DNA of 64,000 nucleotides from Chloracidobacterium sp. (GTDB taxonomy: Bacteria; Acidobacteriota; Blastocatellia; Pyrinomonadales; Pyrinomonadaceae), in assembly GCA_016716365.1 (NCBI GenBank), contig JADJWM010000018.1:558001-622000 (forward strand). The letters run 5' to 3'. The notes below the pieces were generated by a model. The model made no database searches and was not told where the DNA came from. It saw nothing but the letters and a program-made list of their open reading frames with translations. Shown one piece after another: positions 33,978 through 42,091 of the stretch. Both the position numbers and the translations under genes were made by a program. Each line of letters opens with the position of its first letter. Within the stretch, counting starts at the first letter, position 1.

Positions 33978-34007
33978 TCTGGAATTTGGAATCTGGAATT
34001 TGGAATC
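33978..34007. repeat. right terminal inverted repeat of the S23 cassette, touching cphA
   Basis: It is the perfect reverse complement of 33544-33573, built of TCTGGAA/TTTGGAA heptamers. The last base directly precedes the ATG of cphA at 34008, so the native upstream region of cphA has been replaced and no Shine-Dalgarno remains. Confidence 0.9.
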
Positions 34008-36662
34008 ATGAATATCCTTGAAATCAGAACCCTTCGCGGGCCGAATTACTGGAGCGGTTATTGGAAGAAGCTGATTATCATGCGGCTCGACATCGGGGCG
34101 TATGAAAAGAAGCCTTCGAACAAACTGAAGGGTTTTTACGATCGGATGGTCGAGGTGATGCCGACGCTCAGGTCGCACGGCTGCAGCTATGGCGAGGAGG
34201 GCGGGTTTCTCCGGCGTGTCGAAGAAGGCACCTGGGCGGGCCACATCATCGAGCATTTCGCGCTTGAGCTGCAGACCCTTGCGGGGATGGACACGGGCTA
34301 TGGCCGCACCCGCGAGACCACGGAAAAAGGCATATACAACGTCGTTTTCAGCTACCACGAAGAGCAGGTCGGCCGGTACGCTGCACGGGCGGCCGTTCGT
34401 TTGTTTGTCGGGCTCGCTGAGAATAAGGATCCGCAGGCGATAAAGGCCGAGATCGCGGAAGATGTTCAACGGATGCGCGAGATCCGCGAAGAGGTGCGTT
34501 TCGGCCCGTCGACCGGGTCGCTTGTCGAAGAGGCCGAGTCGCGAGGGATACCGTTCATCCGGCTTAACGACCAGTCGCTGGTCCAGCTTGGCTACGGCGT
34601 TCACCAGAAACGCATCCAGGCCACGACGACCGCGAACACCAACATGATCGCCGTGGATATCGCCGGAAACAAGCACGCTACCAAGACATTGCTCGGCGAT
34701 ATGGGCGTTCCGGTTCCCCGCGGCTATCGGATACGCGACATCGACGACCTCGAATCAACCCTGGACAAGGTTGGATTTCCGGCCGTGATCAAACCGCTGG
34801 ACGGGAACCACGGAAAGGGCGCGACCGTCGGTATCACGTCAGCCGACGAGGCCCAGATCGCCTGGGAAAAGGCCAAAGAGTATTCGCGATGGGTGATCGT
34901 CGAACAACAGCTTCAAGGCTTCGATTTCCGGGCCCTGGTCGTTAACAATCGACTGATCGCGGTCGCGAAACGCGTGCCGGCTCACGTAATCGGCGACGGA
35001 AAGCAGACCATCCAGGAACTGATCGACGAGACGAACCAGGATCCCCGCCGCGGTTACGGACACGAGAACGTCCTGACGCAGATCGAGGTCGATAATCAAA
35101 CGATGCGGTGCATTCGCCAGGCCGGATACGAACTGGATTCGGTCCTTCCCAAAGGCGAGCAGTTATTCCTTAAAACAACGGCCAACATATCGACCGGGGG
35201 AACCGCGATCGACGTTACCGATGAGGTGCACCCCGAGAATGTTTTTCTATTCGAGCGGATCGCGAAGATCATCGGCCTGGACGTGGCCGGAATCGACGTG
35301 ATCGCGCCGAACGTAAGCGAGCCGCTGCGCGACAACGGCGGCGGGATCATCGAGGTGAACGCGGCCCCCGGCTTTAGGATGCACCTGGCCCCAAGCGAGG
35401 GCATCGGCCGAAACGTGGCGGAGCACGTCATCGATATGCTTTTCCCGACCGGAACGCCTTTCCGCATCCCGATCTTTGCCATCACCGGGACCAACGGCAA
35501 AACTACCACGACCCGCCTGATCGCCCATATCCTGCGGAATTCGGGCAGCTCGGTCGGATTTACGACCACCGACGGAACGTACATCGGAAACGAAAGGATC
35601 GTTCCGGGCGACAATACGGGGCCGGTCTCTGCCCAATTGGTGCTGAAAGACCCGACGGTCGACGTCGCCGTGCTCGAGACGGCGCGCGGCGGCATCATCC
35701 GCTCCGGACTCGGTTTTGACCACGCCGATATCGGGGTCGTGCTGAACGTTGCGGCCGACCATCTCGGATTGAAGGACGTGAACACGCTGGAAGACCTTGC
35801 CCGCGTAAAGTCGGTCGTGCCGCGGGCGGTGGGCAAACGCGGCTATGCGGTGCTGAATGCCGAGGACGACCTGGTTTACAAGATGAAAGAGCTTGTGGAC
35901 GGCACGGTGGTCTGCTTTTCGATGGACGAGAACCACCCGAATATAAAGCGCCGCGTCGAGCGAGGCCGCGTGTCGTGCGTTTACGAGAATGGCTATGTGA
36001 CCATCCTGAAAGGGAAGTGGAAGGTCCGGGTCGAAAAAGCGGCCAACATCCCGCTCACGTACGGCGGGCGTGCGGAATTCATGGTGCAGAACGTGCTGGC
36101 GGCGACCCTCGCGTGTTTCGTCCACGGTGTTTCGATCGAGGACATCCGGGTCGGTCTGACGACCTTCAACGCGGGTACGGCTCAAACACCGGGACGACTG
36201 AATTTTATCGAGGTCGGCAACGTTACGGTCCTGATGGATTACGCCCACAACCCGGCGGGTTTCCGCGGGCTGGTCGACTTTATATCAAAGCTGCCGAACA
36301 AATACCGGACCGTTATCCTAACGATACCCGGCGACCGGCGAGACGAAGATATAAGGGAAATGGGACAGATCGCGGGCGAGTTTTTTGACAGGATCGTGAT
36401 CCGCGAGGGCCACTACCTCCGCGGCCGCGAAGCGGCGGAGATCGCCGGGTTGATCCAGGAAGGCATCGCCCGGGCGGGCAAAGACCCGCAGGTGCGTGTG
36501 ATCCCGGGAAGCCGCGATTCGATCCACCACGCGATCAAGCATGGCCGAAAGGGCGAATTGGTCGTTACGCTTGCCGATGTGGTATCGGACGATATCGCGT
36601 ATGTCCAGGAGATGCGGGACAGCGTGCTGGAAACCCAGCAGCATCAGGCGGCGGCAAGTTAA
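34008..36662 (+). CDS. cphA: cyanophycin synthetase
   Basis: The 884-residue enzyme polymerises Asp and Arg into cyanophycin, a nitrogen storage polymer, using ATP. An N-terminal domain (MNILEIRTLRGPNYWS) precedes an ATP-grasp domain (residues about 220-480: GNHGKGATVGI, VEQQLQGFDFRALVVN, EVNAAPGFRMHL). A Mur-ligase-like domain has the P-loop GTNGKTTTTRL near 493 and later METARGGI-like LETARGGIIRSGLGF, plus DYAHNPAG. Length matches CphA1 enzymes. The upstream ATG 33966 would add repeat-encoded residues and is rejected. With cphB it forms a synthesis/degradation pair. Confidence 0.95.
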   Translation: MNILEIRTLRGPNYWSGYWKKLIIMRLDIGAYEKKPSNKLKGFYDRMVEVMPTLRSHGCSYGEEGGFLRRVEEGTWAGHIIEHFALELQTLAGMDTGYGRTRETTEKGIYNVVFSYHEEQVGRYAARAAVRLFVGLAENKDPQAIKAEIAEDVQRMREIREEVRFGPSTGSLVEEAESRGIPFIRLNDQSLVQLGYGVHQKRIQATTTANTNMIAVDIAGNKHATKTLLGDMGVPVPRGYRIRDIDDLESTLDKVGFPAVIKPLDGNHGKGATVGITSADEAQIAWEKAKEYSRWVIVEQQLQGFDFRALVVNNRLIAVAKRVPAHVIGDGKQTIQELIDETNQDPRRGYGHENVLTQIEVDNQTMRCIRQAGYELDSVLPKGEQLFLKTTANISTGGTAIDVTDEVHPENVFLFERIAKIIGLDVAGIDVIAPNVSEPLRDNGGGIIEVNAAPGFRMHLAPSEGIGRNVAEHVIDMLFPTGTPFRIPIFAITGTNGKTTTTRLIAHILRNSGSSVGFTTTDGTYIGNERIVPGDNTGPVSAQLVLKDPTVDVAVLETARGGIIRSGLGFDHADIGVVLNVAADHLGLKDVNTLEDLARVKSVVPRAVGKRGYAVLNAEDDLVYKMKELVDGTVVCFSMDENHPNIKRRVERGRVSCVYENGYVTILKGKWKVRVEKAANIPLTYGGRAEFMVQNVLAATLACFVHGVSIEDIRVGLTTFNAGTAQTPGRLNFIEVGNVTVLMDYAHNPAGFRGLVDFISKLPNKYRTVILTIPGDRRDEDIREMGQIAGEFFDRIVIREGHYLRGREAAEIAGLIQEGIARAGKDPQVRVIPGSRDSIHHAIKHGRKGELVVTLADVVSDDIAYVQEMRDSVLETQQHQAAAS

Positions 36663-36906
36663 TTCTGGAAATCGAGGTCCCGGCGGACGCAAAACCGCCC
36701 TGAGGTCTTTGAGATACCTTCGAGCGTTCCAACAGTCGTCCTGATTGTGTAAAGTTTTAACACTGCCACAATATATTGTCAAGGAATATTTGATCATGAC
36801 CGGTTAATGCCGGTTGCTCAAACCCAGTTGAAACCGGGGACTGATGGTCCGGCGTCGCGGCGGCGGAGCTTTTTGCCCTCGTCGCCGCAAGGTCTTAGGT
36901 GCCGAA

Positions 36907-37827
36907 ATGGAAAAGGTCAGGCGGACGGCCGCACTCTATTATCTCCTTCAAGGGCTGGGGGTTATCGCGTGGTGGATCCTGCTGGTCGCCTACCCTGAGA
37001 GCCGCGGTTGGTTTCAATTAGAGGCAAATTCGCAATTATCTCTGTTCGCATTCTGGCTGCCGGACGCGTTGTTGATCGCGGCCGGTTCGCTGATCACGGC
37101 GTACCTGACCTTCTCGCGAAATAGGTTTGAGTCCGCGGCCACATGGCTTCTGACGGGTGCGGTCAGTTACGCGATGTTCTATACCCTGGCATTCGCGATG
37201 ATGACCGACCGGGGCTGGCTGGGCGTGGTTCTAATGATGCCCTCAATGCTTTGGACAGGCTTGTTTGCGACCGCGCTGACCGTAGGTAACGGGATGTTCC
37301 GGCAGGCCCGTGCAACGTCAACCAATTATGTCCTTGTGAAGACGTTCGCCCAGATAGTTGTCGTCTGGGGGATCATTCTAGTTGCCATTCCATATTTGAT
37401 CACGCTGATCGAGGACAGGTTGGGCGTCACGCGGCTGGAATTTGCGTATCAACGGCCGATAGCTGCTGTGATCTTTATAGCGGTCAGTTCAATAGGTGTT
37501 TATGCGGCAATAGTTATGTCGCGGATCGGAAAGGGGACGCCGCTGCCGCTTGACCATGCCAGCGAGCTTGTCGTCGCCGGCCCTTACCGGTATGTCCGAA
37601 ACCCGATGGCCGTCTCCGGCATCGGCCAGGGCCTGGCGGTGGCATTATTTCTCGGCTCGCCTTTTGTCGCAGCTTACGCTCTGACCGGTTCGGCCATCTG
37701 GCAACTCGTATTCAGGCCGCTCGAAGAAGATGATCTGGAGGACCGTTTCGGCGAGCAATTCGCCAAATATAGATCCGCCGTAAAATGCTGGCTTCCGCGA
37801 TCGAAACCATACTCTTCCGCAGACTGA
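36907..37827 (+). CDS. membrane protein with isoprenylcysteine methyltransferase-like C-terminus
   Basis: The 306-residue polytopic membrane protein starts at ATG 36907 (MEKVRRTAALYYLLQGLGVI); the in-frame extension to 36844 is Arg-rich and unlikely. About seven hydrophobic segments are visible. The C-terminal part carries the ICMT/PEMT-like S-adenosylmethionine-binding signature: GPYRYVRNPMAVSGIGQGLA, and RPLEEDDLEDRFGEQFAKY for the downstream helix. It probably methylates a lipid or thiol substrate at the membrane; the substrate is unknown. Confidence 0.8.
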   Translation: MEKVRRTAALYYLLQGLGVIAWWILLVAYPESRGWFQLEANSQLSLFAFWLPDALLIAAGSLITAYLTFSRNRFESAATWLLTGAVSYAMFYTLAFAMMTDRGWLGVVLMMPSMLWTGLFATALTVGNGMFRQARATSTNYVLVKTFAQIVVVWGIILVAIPYLITLIEDRLGVTRLEFAYQRPIAAVIFIAVSSIGVYAAIVMSRIGKGTPLPLDHASELVVAGPYRYVRNPMAVSGIGQGLAVALFLGSPFVAAYALTGSAIWQLVFRPLEEDDLEDRFGEQFAKYRSAVKCWLPRSKPYSSAD

Positions 37828-37920
37828 TAGTGTCCGCATTTCGTCGCAATTTCCGTCTGTTCGGATAGCCGTAGTACAGATCTACGGCGATCATATTCAT
37901 TCATAACGGAGAGGAACGAA

Positions 37921-38121
37921 ATGTCATTGATAATTCCGAATAGAACGTACGTGAAGCTCAGAGCGGCAAAGCCAATTCATCAACAGCTGGCCAATGCAGT
38001 CACACGCAACAAGAATACATGGACAGCGGCCCAGCAGGAACAGCTCTCGCTGATGTTTCAGATATTAAAAGAAACACACGATGCGCTGGTGAATCTCGTC
38101 GAAGCAAACACGTCGAATTAG
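37921..38121 (+). CDS. small protein, unknown function
   Basis: Sixty-six residues are preceded by a well-placed GGAGAGG ribosome site 6-12 bases before the ATG. The product is predicted helical and Asn/Gln/Leu-rich (HQQLANAVTRNKNTWTAAQQ, then MFQILKETHDALVNLVEAN), with no Cys, signal or membrane segment. It ends two bases before the convergent DUF488 gene's stop. The ribosome site and even composition suggest a genuine gene. I recognise no family. Confidence 0.6.
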   Translation: MSLIIPNRTYVKLRAAKPIHQQLANAVTRNKNTWTAAQQEQLSLMFQILKETHDALVNLVEANTSN

Positions 38122-38123
38122 AT

Positions 38124-38582
38124 CTACCAAATAGAGGGAACGGCCGCTTCGTCGAACTCGATGTAGCGGCCGTCCGGCAGTATGTGAACGATCCGGTCGA
38201 TGCCGCGTCCGCGAAGCATCGGCGAGAGCATCCCGACGCGGTGGCAGTTGGCCCGCGGCAGTTTGTGCGGCGACAGCGGCTGCGATTCGGAACACATTAT
38301 CACCGTCCGGAGGTCGTTCGCGATCTCGACGATCCGGACAACACCGCGGGCGAGATCTTCCGGTTTCGGCTTGGTCTTTCCGCCCGTTTCGGGAAGGTGC
38401 TCGTACCCGATACCGCGTTCCTTCAGCAATTCACGCAAAACGGGGCCATTGAACTGCGGCCATCGCGAGCGGGCTACGCTTCGGACGTCGCAGAGGAACT
38501 CGATCCCGAAGCCGCGAAGCAGTTCGTAAAAATAATTGAAATCGTGGCGGCCGTGGCCGACGGTGAAAATGGTGCGGTCCAT
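38124..38582 (-). CDS. DUF488 family protein
   Basis: A 152-residue protein begins with the family hallmark TIFTVGHGRHDFNYFYELL, then LCDVRSVARSRWPQFN and the central YEHLPETGGKTK. MCSESQPLSPHKLPRANCHR holds the conserved CxExxxxxCHR-like motif, in slightly altered form. Function of DUF488 is unknown; the conserved Cys/Glu/His cluster suggests metal or nucleotide chemistry. It lies 23 bases after the CHAD gene on the same strand and may be co-transcribed with it. Confidence 0.85.
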   Translation of the reverse strand: MDRTIFTVGHGRHDFNYFYELLRGFGIEFLCDVRSVARSRWPQFNGPVLRELLKERGIGYEHLPETGGKTKPKPEDLARGVVRIVEIANDLRTVIMCSESQPLSPHKLPRANCHRVGMLSPMLRGRGIDRIVHILPDGRYIEFDEAAVPSIW

Positions 38583-38605
38583 CAGATGTTCCTATCTGAG
38601 AAAGT

Positions 38606-39547
38606 TCACTTGGAAAAGTCCTTTAGAATGCGGCTTATGCCGTTGATGAGATCTTCCGACTCCCATTTTGTCCACAGTTCGAATGCCGAAAGGTAGGCCT
38701 TGTTCCTTTGCCGGGCGAATTGAGAAAGGAGCCACGCGGCGGCGGCCCGCCTTTCCGCAGTGCCTTTTGCCGGCTTCCGTTCGAGATGGGTCCTCAATTC
38801 GTCGATCCAAACATCACAGTCGTGAAGGTCCCCCAGGTGGCCCTGCATTTGCTTGACCTCCGACGCTGCATCATCCAACCGGCCTTCGAAATGAGGCGAG
38901 TGGAGTTCGAGCGAATAACGGAGCCGCTTTGCCGCGATCCTCAGTTTATGGAGCTTTTTGGCGGCCGTCGGCCGCAGAAGAGCTCCGCTCTTTGATCGAA
39001 ACTCATCCAGGTTTTCCGTGATGGTAATTCTTGCTTCGCGGCGGACGTCGGGGCTGTCAAAAAGGCCCGGCTGCCGGACGGCTGCCCGGCACGCCGCCTC
39101 AAGCTGTTTTTTCAGATCATCGATCGCGTCATCATCCAGATAGGCGGATGCCGACTGAAGAGCCCTCAGCCTCCGCCCGCGGTAATGGCCGATCAGTTCG
39201 GAAATACCCGCCGCAGCTTCTTCAGGGGCATCGGACGACGCCTTTTTGATCGCTTCGATGAGGACATCGAGGTCGCGAACAACGCTCAATCGGCCCGCCA
39301 CTTCCTTTAGGCCCGCGGAGAATTTTGCCACTGTCTTATTCCCGGCGACACCCGCAAAATCGCGTATCAGGCTCCGGAGCCGCCTGATCGCAACGCGAAT
39401 GTCGTGGACGCCTTCGATCTCGTCGGGATCGCGAGCGGCATCAACGAATTTCAGGACCTCTTCGAAGCGCACGCGCATCGCCTCGGCAAACCATTGCTGA
39501 GGATGTGCTTCCGCGATATCCGGATGGATCTTGACAGCTTTTGCCAT
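38606..39547 (-). CDS. CHAD domain protein
   Basis: A 313-residue alpha-helical protein with the two CHAD half-repeats. The first has GVHDIRVAIRRLRSLIRDFA (about residues 47-66) and the second has KLHKLRIAAKRLRYSLE (about 202-218). The spaced His and Arg/Lys residues of these helices form a basic surface that binds polyphosphate in characterised CHAD proteins (established knowledge). There is no CYTH partner domain. Late residues EVKQMQGHLGDLHDCDVWID match the usual LGxLxDxxV element. It likely localises to polyphosphate granules. Confidence 0.9.
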   Translation of the reverse strand: MAKAVKIHPDIAEAHPQQWFAEAMRVRFEEVLKFVDAARDPDEIEGVHDIRVAIRRLRSLIRDFAGVAGNKTVAKFSAGLKEVAGRLSVVRDLDVLIEAIKKASSDAPEEAAAGISELIGHYRGRRLRALQSASAYLDDDAIDDLKKQLEAACRAAVRQPGLFDSPDVRREARITITENLDEFRSKSGALLRPTAAKKLHKLRIAAKRLRYSLELHSPHFEGRLDDAASEVKQMQGHLGDLHDCDVWIDELRTHLERKPAKGTAERRAAAAWLLSQFARQRNKAYLSAFELWTKWESEDLINGISRILKDFSK

Positions 39548-39669
39548 TTTGTACGGATTTTAACCCATAATGCGGAGTTCGGTCATTTCACGCCGCGGCC
39601 GTGGCGATTGGGCAGACGCCTGATTTTGAACTATGCTTTTCGTGCCGAGCCGAAGGGTACCGCCAAACG

Positions 39670-41748
39670 ATGTCTGAAAAACACTACCGAAACTGCAATC
39701 TTTGCGAGGCCATCTGCGGCATCGAGATCGAGCACGAGAACGGCCGGATCCTCTCGATCACCGGCGACAAACTCGACCCGTTCTCGCGGGGACACATCTG
39801 CCCAAAGGCCTTGGCGTTGAGGGACATCTACGAGGATCCCGACAGGCTTCGGGCCCCGGTCCGAAAGGTGAACGGCGAATGGCGCGAGATCGGCTGGGAC
39901 GAGGCTTTCGACGAAGCGGCTTCGAGGCTGCTGGAGATTCGGGCCAAATACGGGAACGCCGCCGTCGCCGTTTATCAGGGCAATCCGTCGGTCCACAACC
40001 TGGGGACGATGCTCAACGGCCGCGAATTGCTGAAGGCGTTGAGGACGCCGAACAATTTTTCGGCGACATCGGTCGATCAGCTTCCGCATCATTTCGCTTC
40101 GTGGGCGATGTTCGGGCACCCGTTCTTGATACCGATCCCGGATATCGACCGGGCCCAACACTTTTTGATCCTCGGCGCGAACCCGCTGGCGTCGAACGGC
40201 AGCCTGATGACGTCGCCGGACATTATCAACCGGCTGAACGCGATAAAGGGGCGCGGCGGGAAGATCGTTCTAATTGACCCGCGAAAGACCGAAACGGCGC
40301 GGGTCGCGGACGAGCACCACTTTATCCGACCCGGCACGGATGCTTTTCTGCTCTTCGCAATGGTCAACGTCCTTTTCACGGAAGGGCTTGCCGAACCCGG
40401 AAGGCTTTCGGCTTTCACCGACGGTGCCGACGTTTTGAAGGAGGTTTCGGCGTGGTGCACGCCCGAGATCGCTGAGGCTCGGACCGGCATCGCGGCAACC
40501 GAGATCGTCCGGCTGGCGAGGGAATTCGCGGCCGCTGACGCGGCGGTCTGCTATGGGAGGATCGGGCTTTCGACCCAGCGGTTCGGCGGGATCTGTCAGT
40601 GGCTGATCAACGCGATTAACATCCTGACCGGAAATTTCGACCGGCCCGGCGGGGCGATGTTCACGGCCCCGGCGTTCGATCTGGTCCGTGCGTCGAAGGG
40701 CGAGATTCACGGACGCTGGAAGAGCCGCGTACGCGGCCTTCCGGAATTTATGGGCGAATTGCCGGTCGCCGCGATGGCCGAAGAGATCATGATGCCTGGT
40801 GAAGGGCAGGTGCGGGCGTTGGTCACAAGCTGCGGAAATCCGGTGCTTTCGACGCCGAATGGCGGGCAATTGGATAAGGCCTTGTCTGGGCTCGAGTTCA
40901 TGGTCTCGATAGACTTTTACATAAACGAAACGACGAGCCACGCCGATATCATCCTGCCGCCCGCGACCAATCTGGAAAGCTCGCATTACGACGTGATCTT
41001 CAATAGTTTTGCGGTCAGGAACACGGCTAAATATTCGCCGCCGCTGTTCGCAAAAAGCGATGATGCACGCTATGACTGGCAGATCTTTCAGGAACTTGTG
41101 CACCGGCTGAAAGGAGCCAACGGCGATCTTGAATTCGAGCCGCCGGAAGCGAAGCTCGGCTTGGGTTTGGCGTTCGGGAAATATGGGCTGTCGCTGGAAA
41201 AGCTGCTCGACGAACCGCACGGCATCGACCTCGGCGAACTTCAGCCTTGTTTGCCCGGAAGATTATTGACGCCGGAAAAAAGGATCAATCTTGCACCGGA
41301 ATTATTGGTCGCCGATCTCGACAGACTGAAGGCCGAGATGGCAGCGGAGGATTCTGCGGAATTCCCGTTCAGCCTGATCGGGCGGCGGCACCTGCGGGAC
41401 TGCAATTCGTGGATGCACAACTTCGAGGTGCTTGTGAAAGGCCCGGACCGTTGCACGGTCATGATCAACGATGCGGATGCGGCCGTCCTGGGGCTTTCGA
41501 ACGGCCAGGTGGTCGAGGTTTCGTCACGGGTCGGTACTATCGAATTGCCGTGCACGGTGACGGACGCCATCGGCCGCGGGACGGTCTCGATCCCGCACGG
41601 CTACGGACACGGCCGACAGGGAAGCCGGGCCGCGATCGCCGGCCAACACTCCGGGGCGTCGATCAACGACCTGACGGACGAGCTTGTCCTGGACGAACTT
41701 ACGGGAAATGCGGCGTTCAGTAATGTAAGGGTAAGGATCAGTGCCTGA
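39670..41748 (+). CDS. molybdopterin-dependent oxidoreductase
   Basis: A 692-residue enzyme starts at ATG 39670 (MSEKHYRNCNLCEAICG); the open frame from 39601 is not conserved. A [4Fe-4S] motif is formed by Cys9, Cys12, Cys16 and Cys44. The bis-MGD binding domains follow (QGNPSVHNLGTMLNGRELL, ILGANPLASNGSLMTSPDI, IDPRKTETARVAD). The C-terminal molydopterin dinucleotide-binding domain has RRHLRDCNSWMHNFE and SIPHGYGHG. The region that usually bears a metal-ligating Cys, Sec or Ser is not obvious, so the substrate (formate-like or S/N-oxide) cannot be assigned. No membrane or electron-transfer subunit is adjacent and there is no Tat signal; a cytoplasmic location is inferred. Confidence 0.88.
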   Translation: MSEKHYRNCNLCEAICGIEIEHENGRILSITGDKLDPFSRGHICPKALALRDIYEDPDRLRAPVRKVNGEWREIGWDEAFDEAASRLLEIRAKYGNAAVAVYQGNPSVHNLGTMLNGRELLKALRTPNNFSATSVDQLPHHFASWAMFGHPFLIPIPDIDRAQHFLILGANPLASNGSLMTSPDIINRLNAIKGRGGKIVLIDPRKTETARVADEHHFIRPGTDAFLLFAMVNVLFTEGLAEPGRLSAFTDGADVLKEVSAWCTPEIAEARTGIAATEIVRLAREFAAADAAVCYGRIGLSTQRFGGICQWLINAINILTGNFDRPGGAMFTAPAFDLVRASKGEIHGRWKSRVRGLPEFMGELPVAAMAEEIMMPGEGQVRALVTSCGNPVLSTPNGGQLDKALSGLEFMVSIDFYINETTSHADIILPPATNLESSHYDVIFNSFAVRNTAKYSPPLFAKSDDARYDWQIFQELVHRLKGANGDLEFEPPEAKLGLGLAFGKYGLSLEKLLDEPHGIDLGELQPCLPGRLLTPEKRINLAPELLVADLDRLKAEMAAEDSAEFPFSLIGRRHLRDCNSWMHNFEVLVKGPDRCTVMINDADAAVLGLSNGQVVEVSSRVGTIELPCTVTDAIGRGTVSIPHGYGHGRQGSRAAIAGQHSGASINDLTDELVLDELTGNAAFSNVRVRISA

Positions 41749-42091
41749 TCGGGCTCGTCCCGGCGGCAGGGCTGCTAGCCGGAACATCGTGGTTTCATAC
41801 CCTTGATCTTCCTTGATGATGTTTCGGGCAGATCCGACGTTTAGCCCGTATGGTTAATGAAGAATTTTCCGTCGACCCAAACCTGAAATCGATGCGGCCG
41901 GAAGCCGGCAAACAAAGCGGGCGTGGGCGGGTCACCCCATCGGTTTTGGCTCAGGTTGAAGGTGAAGGGTTTAGCGCTCGGTCGCCACACGTTTTGGTAC
42001 AGGTGAATTTTCCCGAAAAGTCGCGGTGGTGACATGTCGGGGCGCCGGGAATTGTGAATGAGAACTGCATAGATGCACTCCGTCCCAGCTC
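41749..42091. other. convergent intergenic region, nothing recognised
   Basis: 343 bases between the oxidoreductase and the acyl-CoA synthetase stops. Short open frames here lack ribosome sites. I see no T-run terminator, array or clear palindrome beyond GGCCGGAAGCCGGC near 41893. Confidence 0.5.

Noticed and set aside
33544..34007. Diversity-generating retroelement (S23 resembles Avd)
   Set aside because: No reverse transcriptase, template repeat or variable-repeat target is present near the gene.
35247..36248. Minus-strand frame of 333 codons opposite cphA
   Set aside because: Antisense shadow rich in His/Arg/Asp, with no start context.
39670..41748. Selenocysteine-containing formate dehydrogenase
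   Set aside because: No in-frame TGA occurs in the gene and the metal-ligand position is not recognisable, so the specific assignment is unsupported.
41749..42091. Small gene in the gap after the oxidoreductase (about 60 codons at 41850)
   Set aside because: No ribosome site, odd composition, and no similarity to any family I know.
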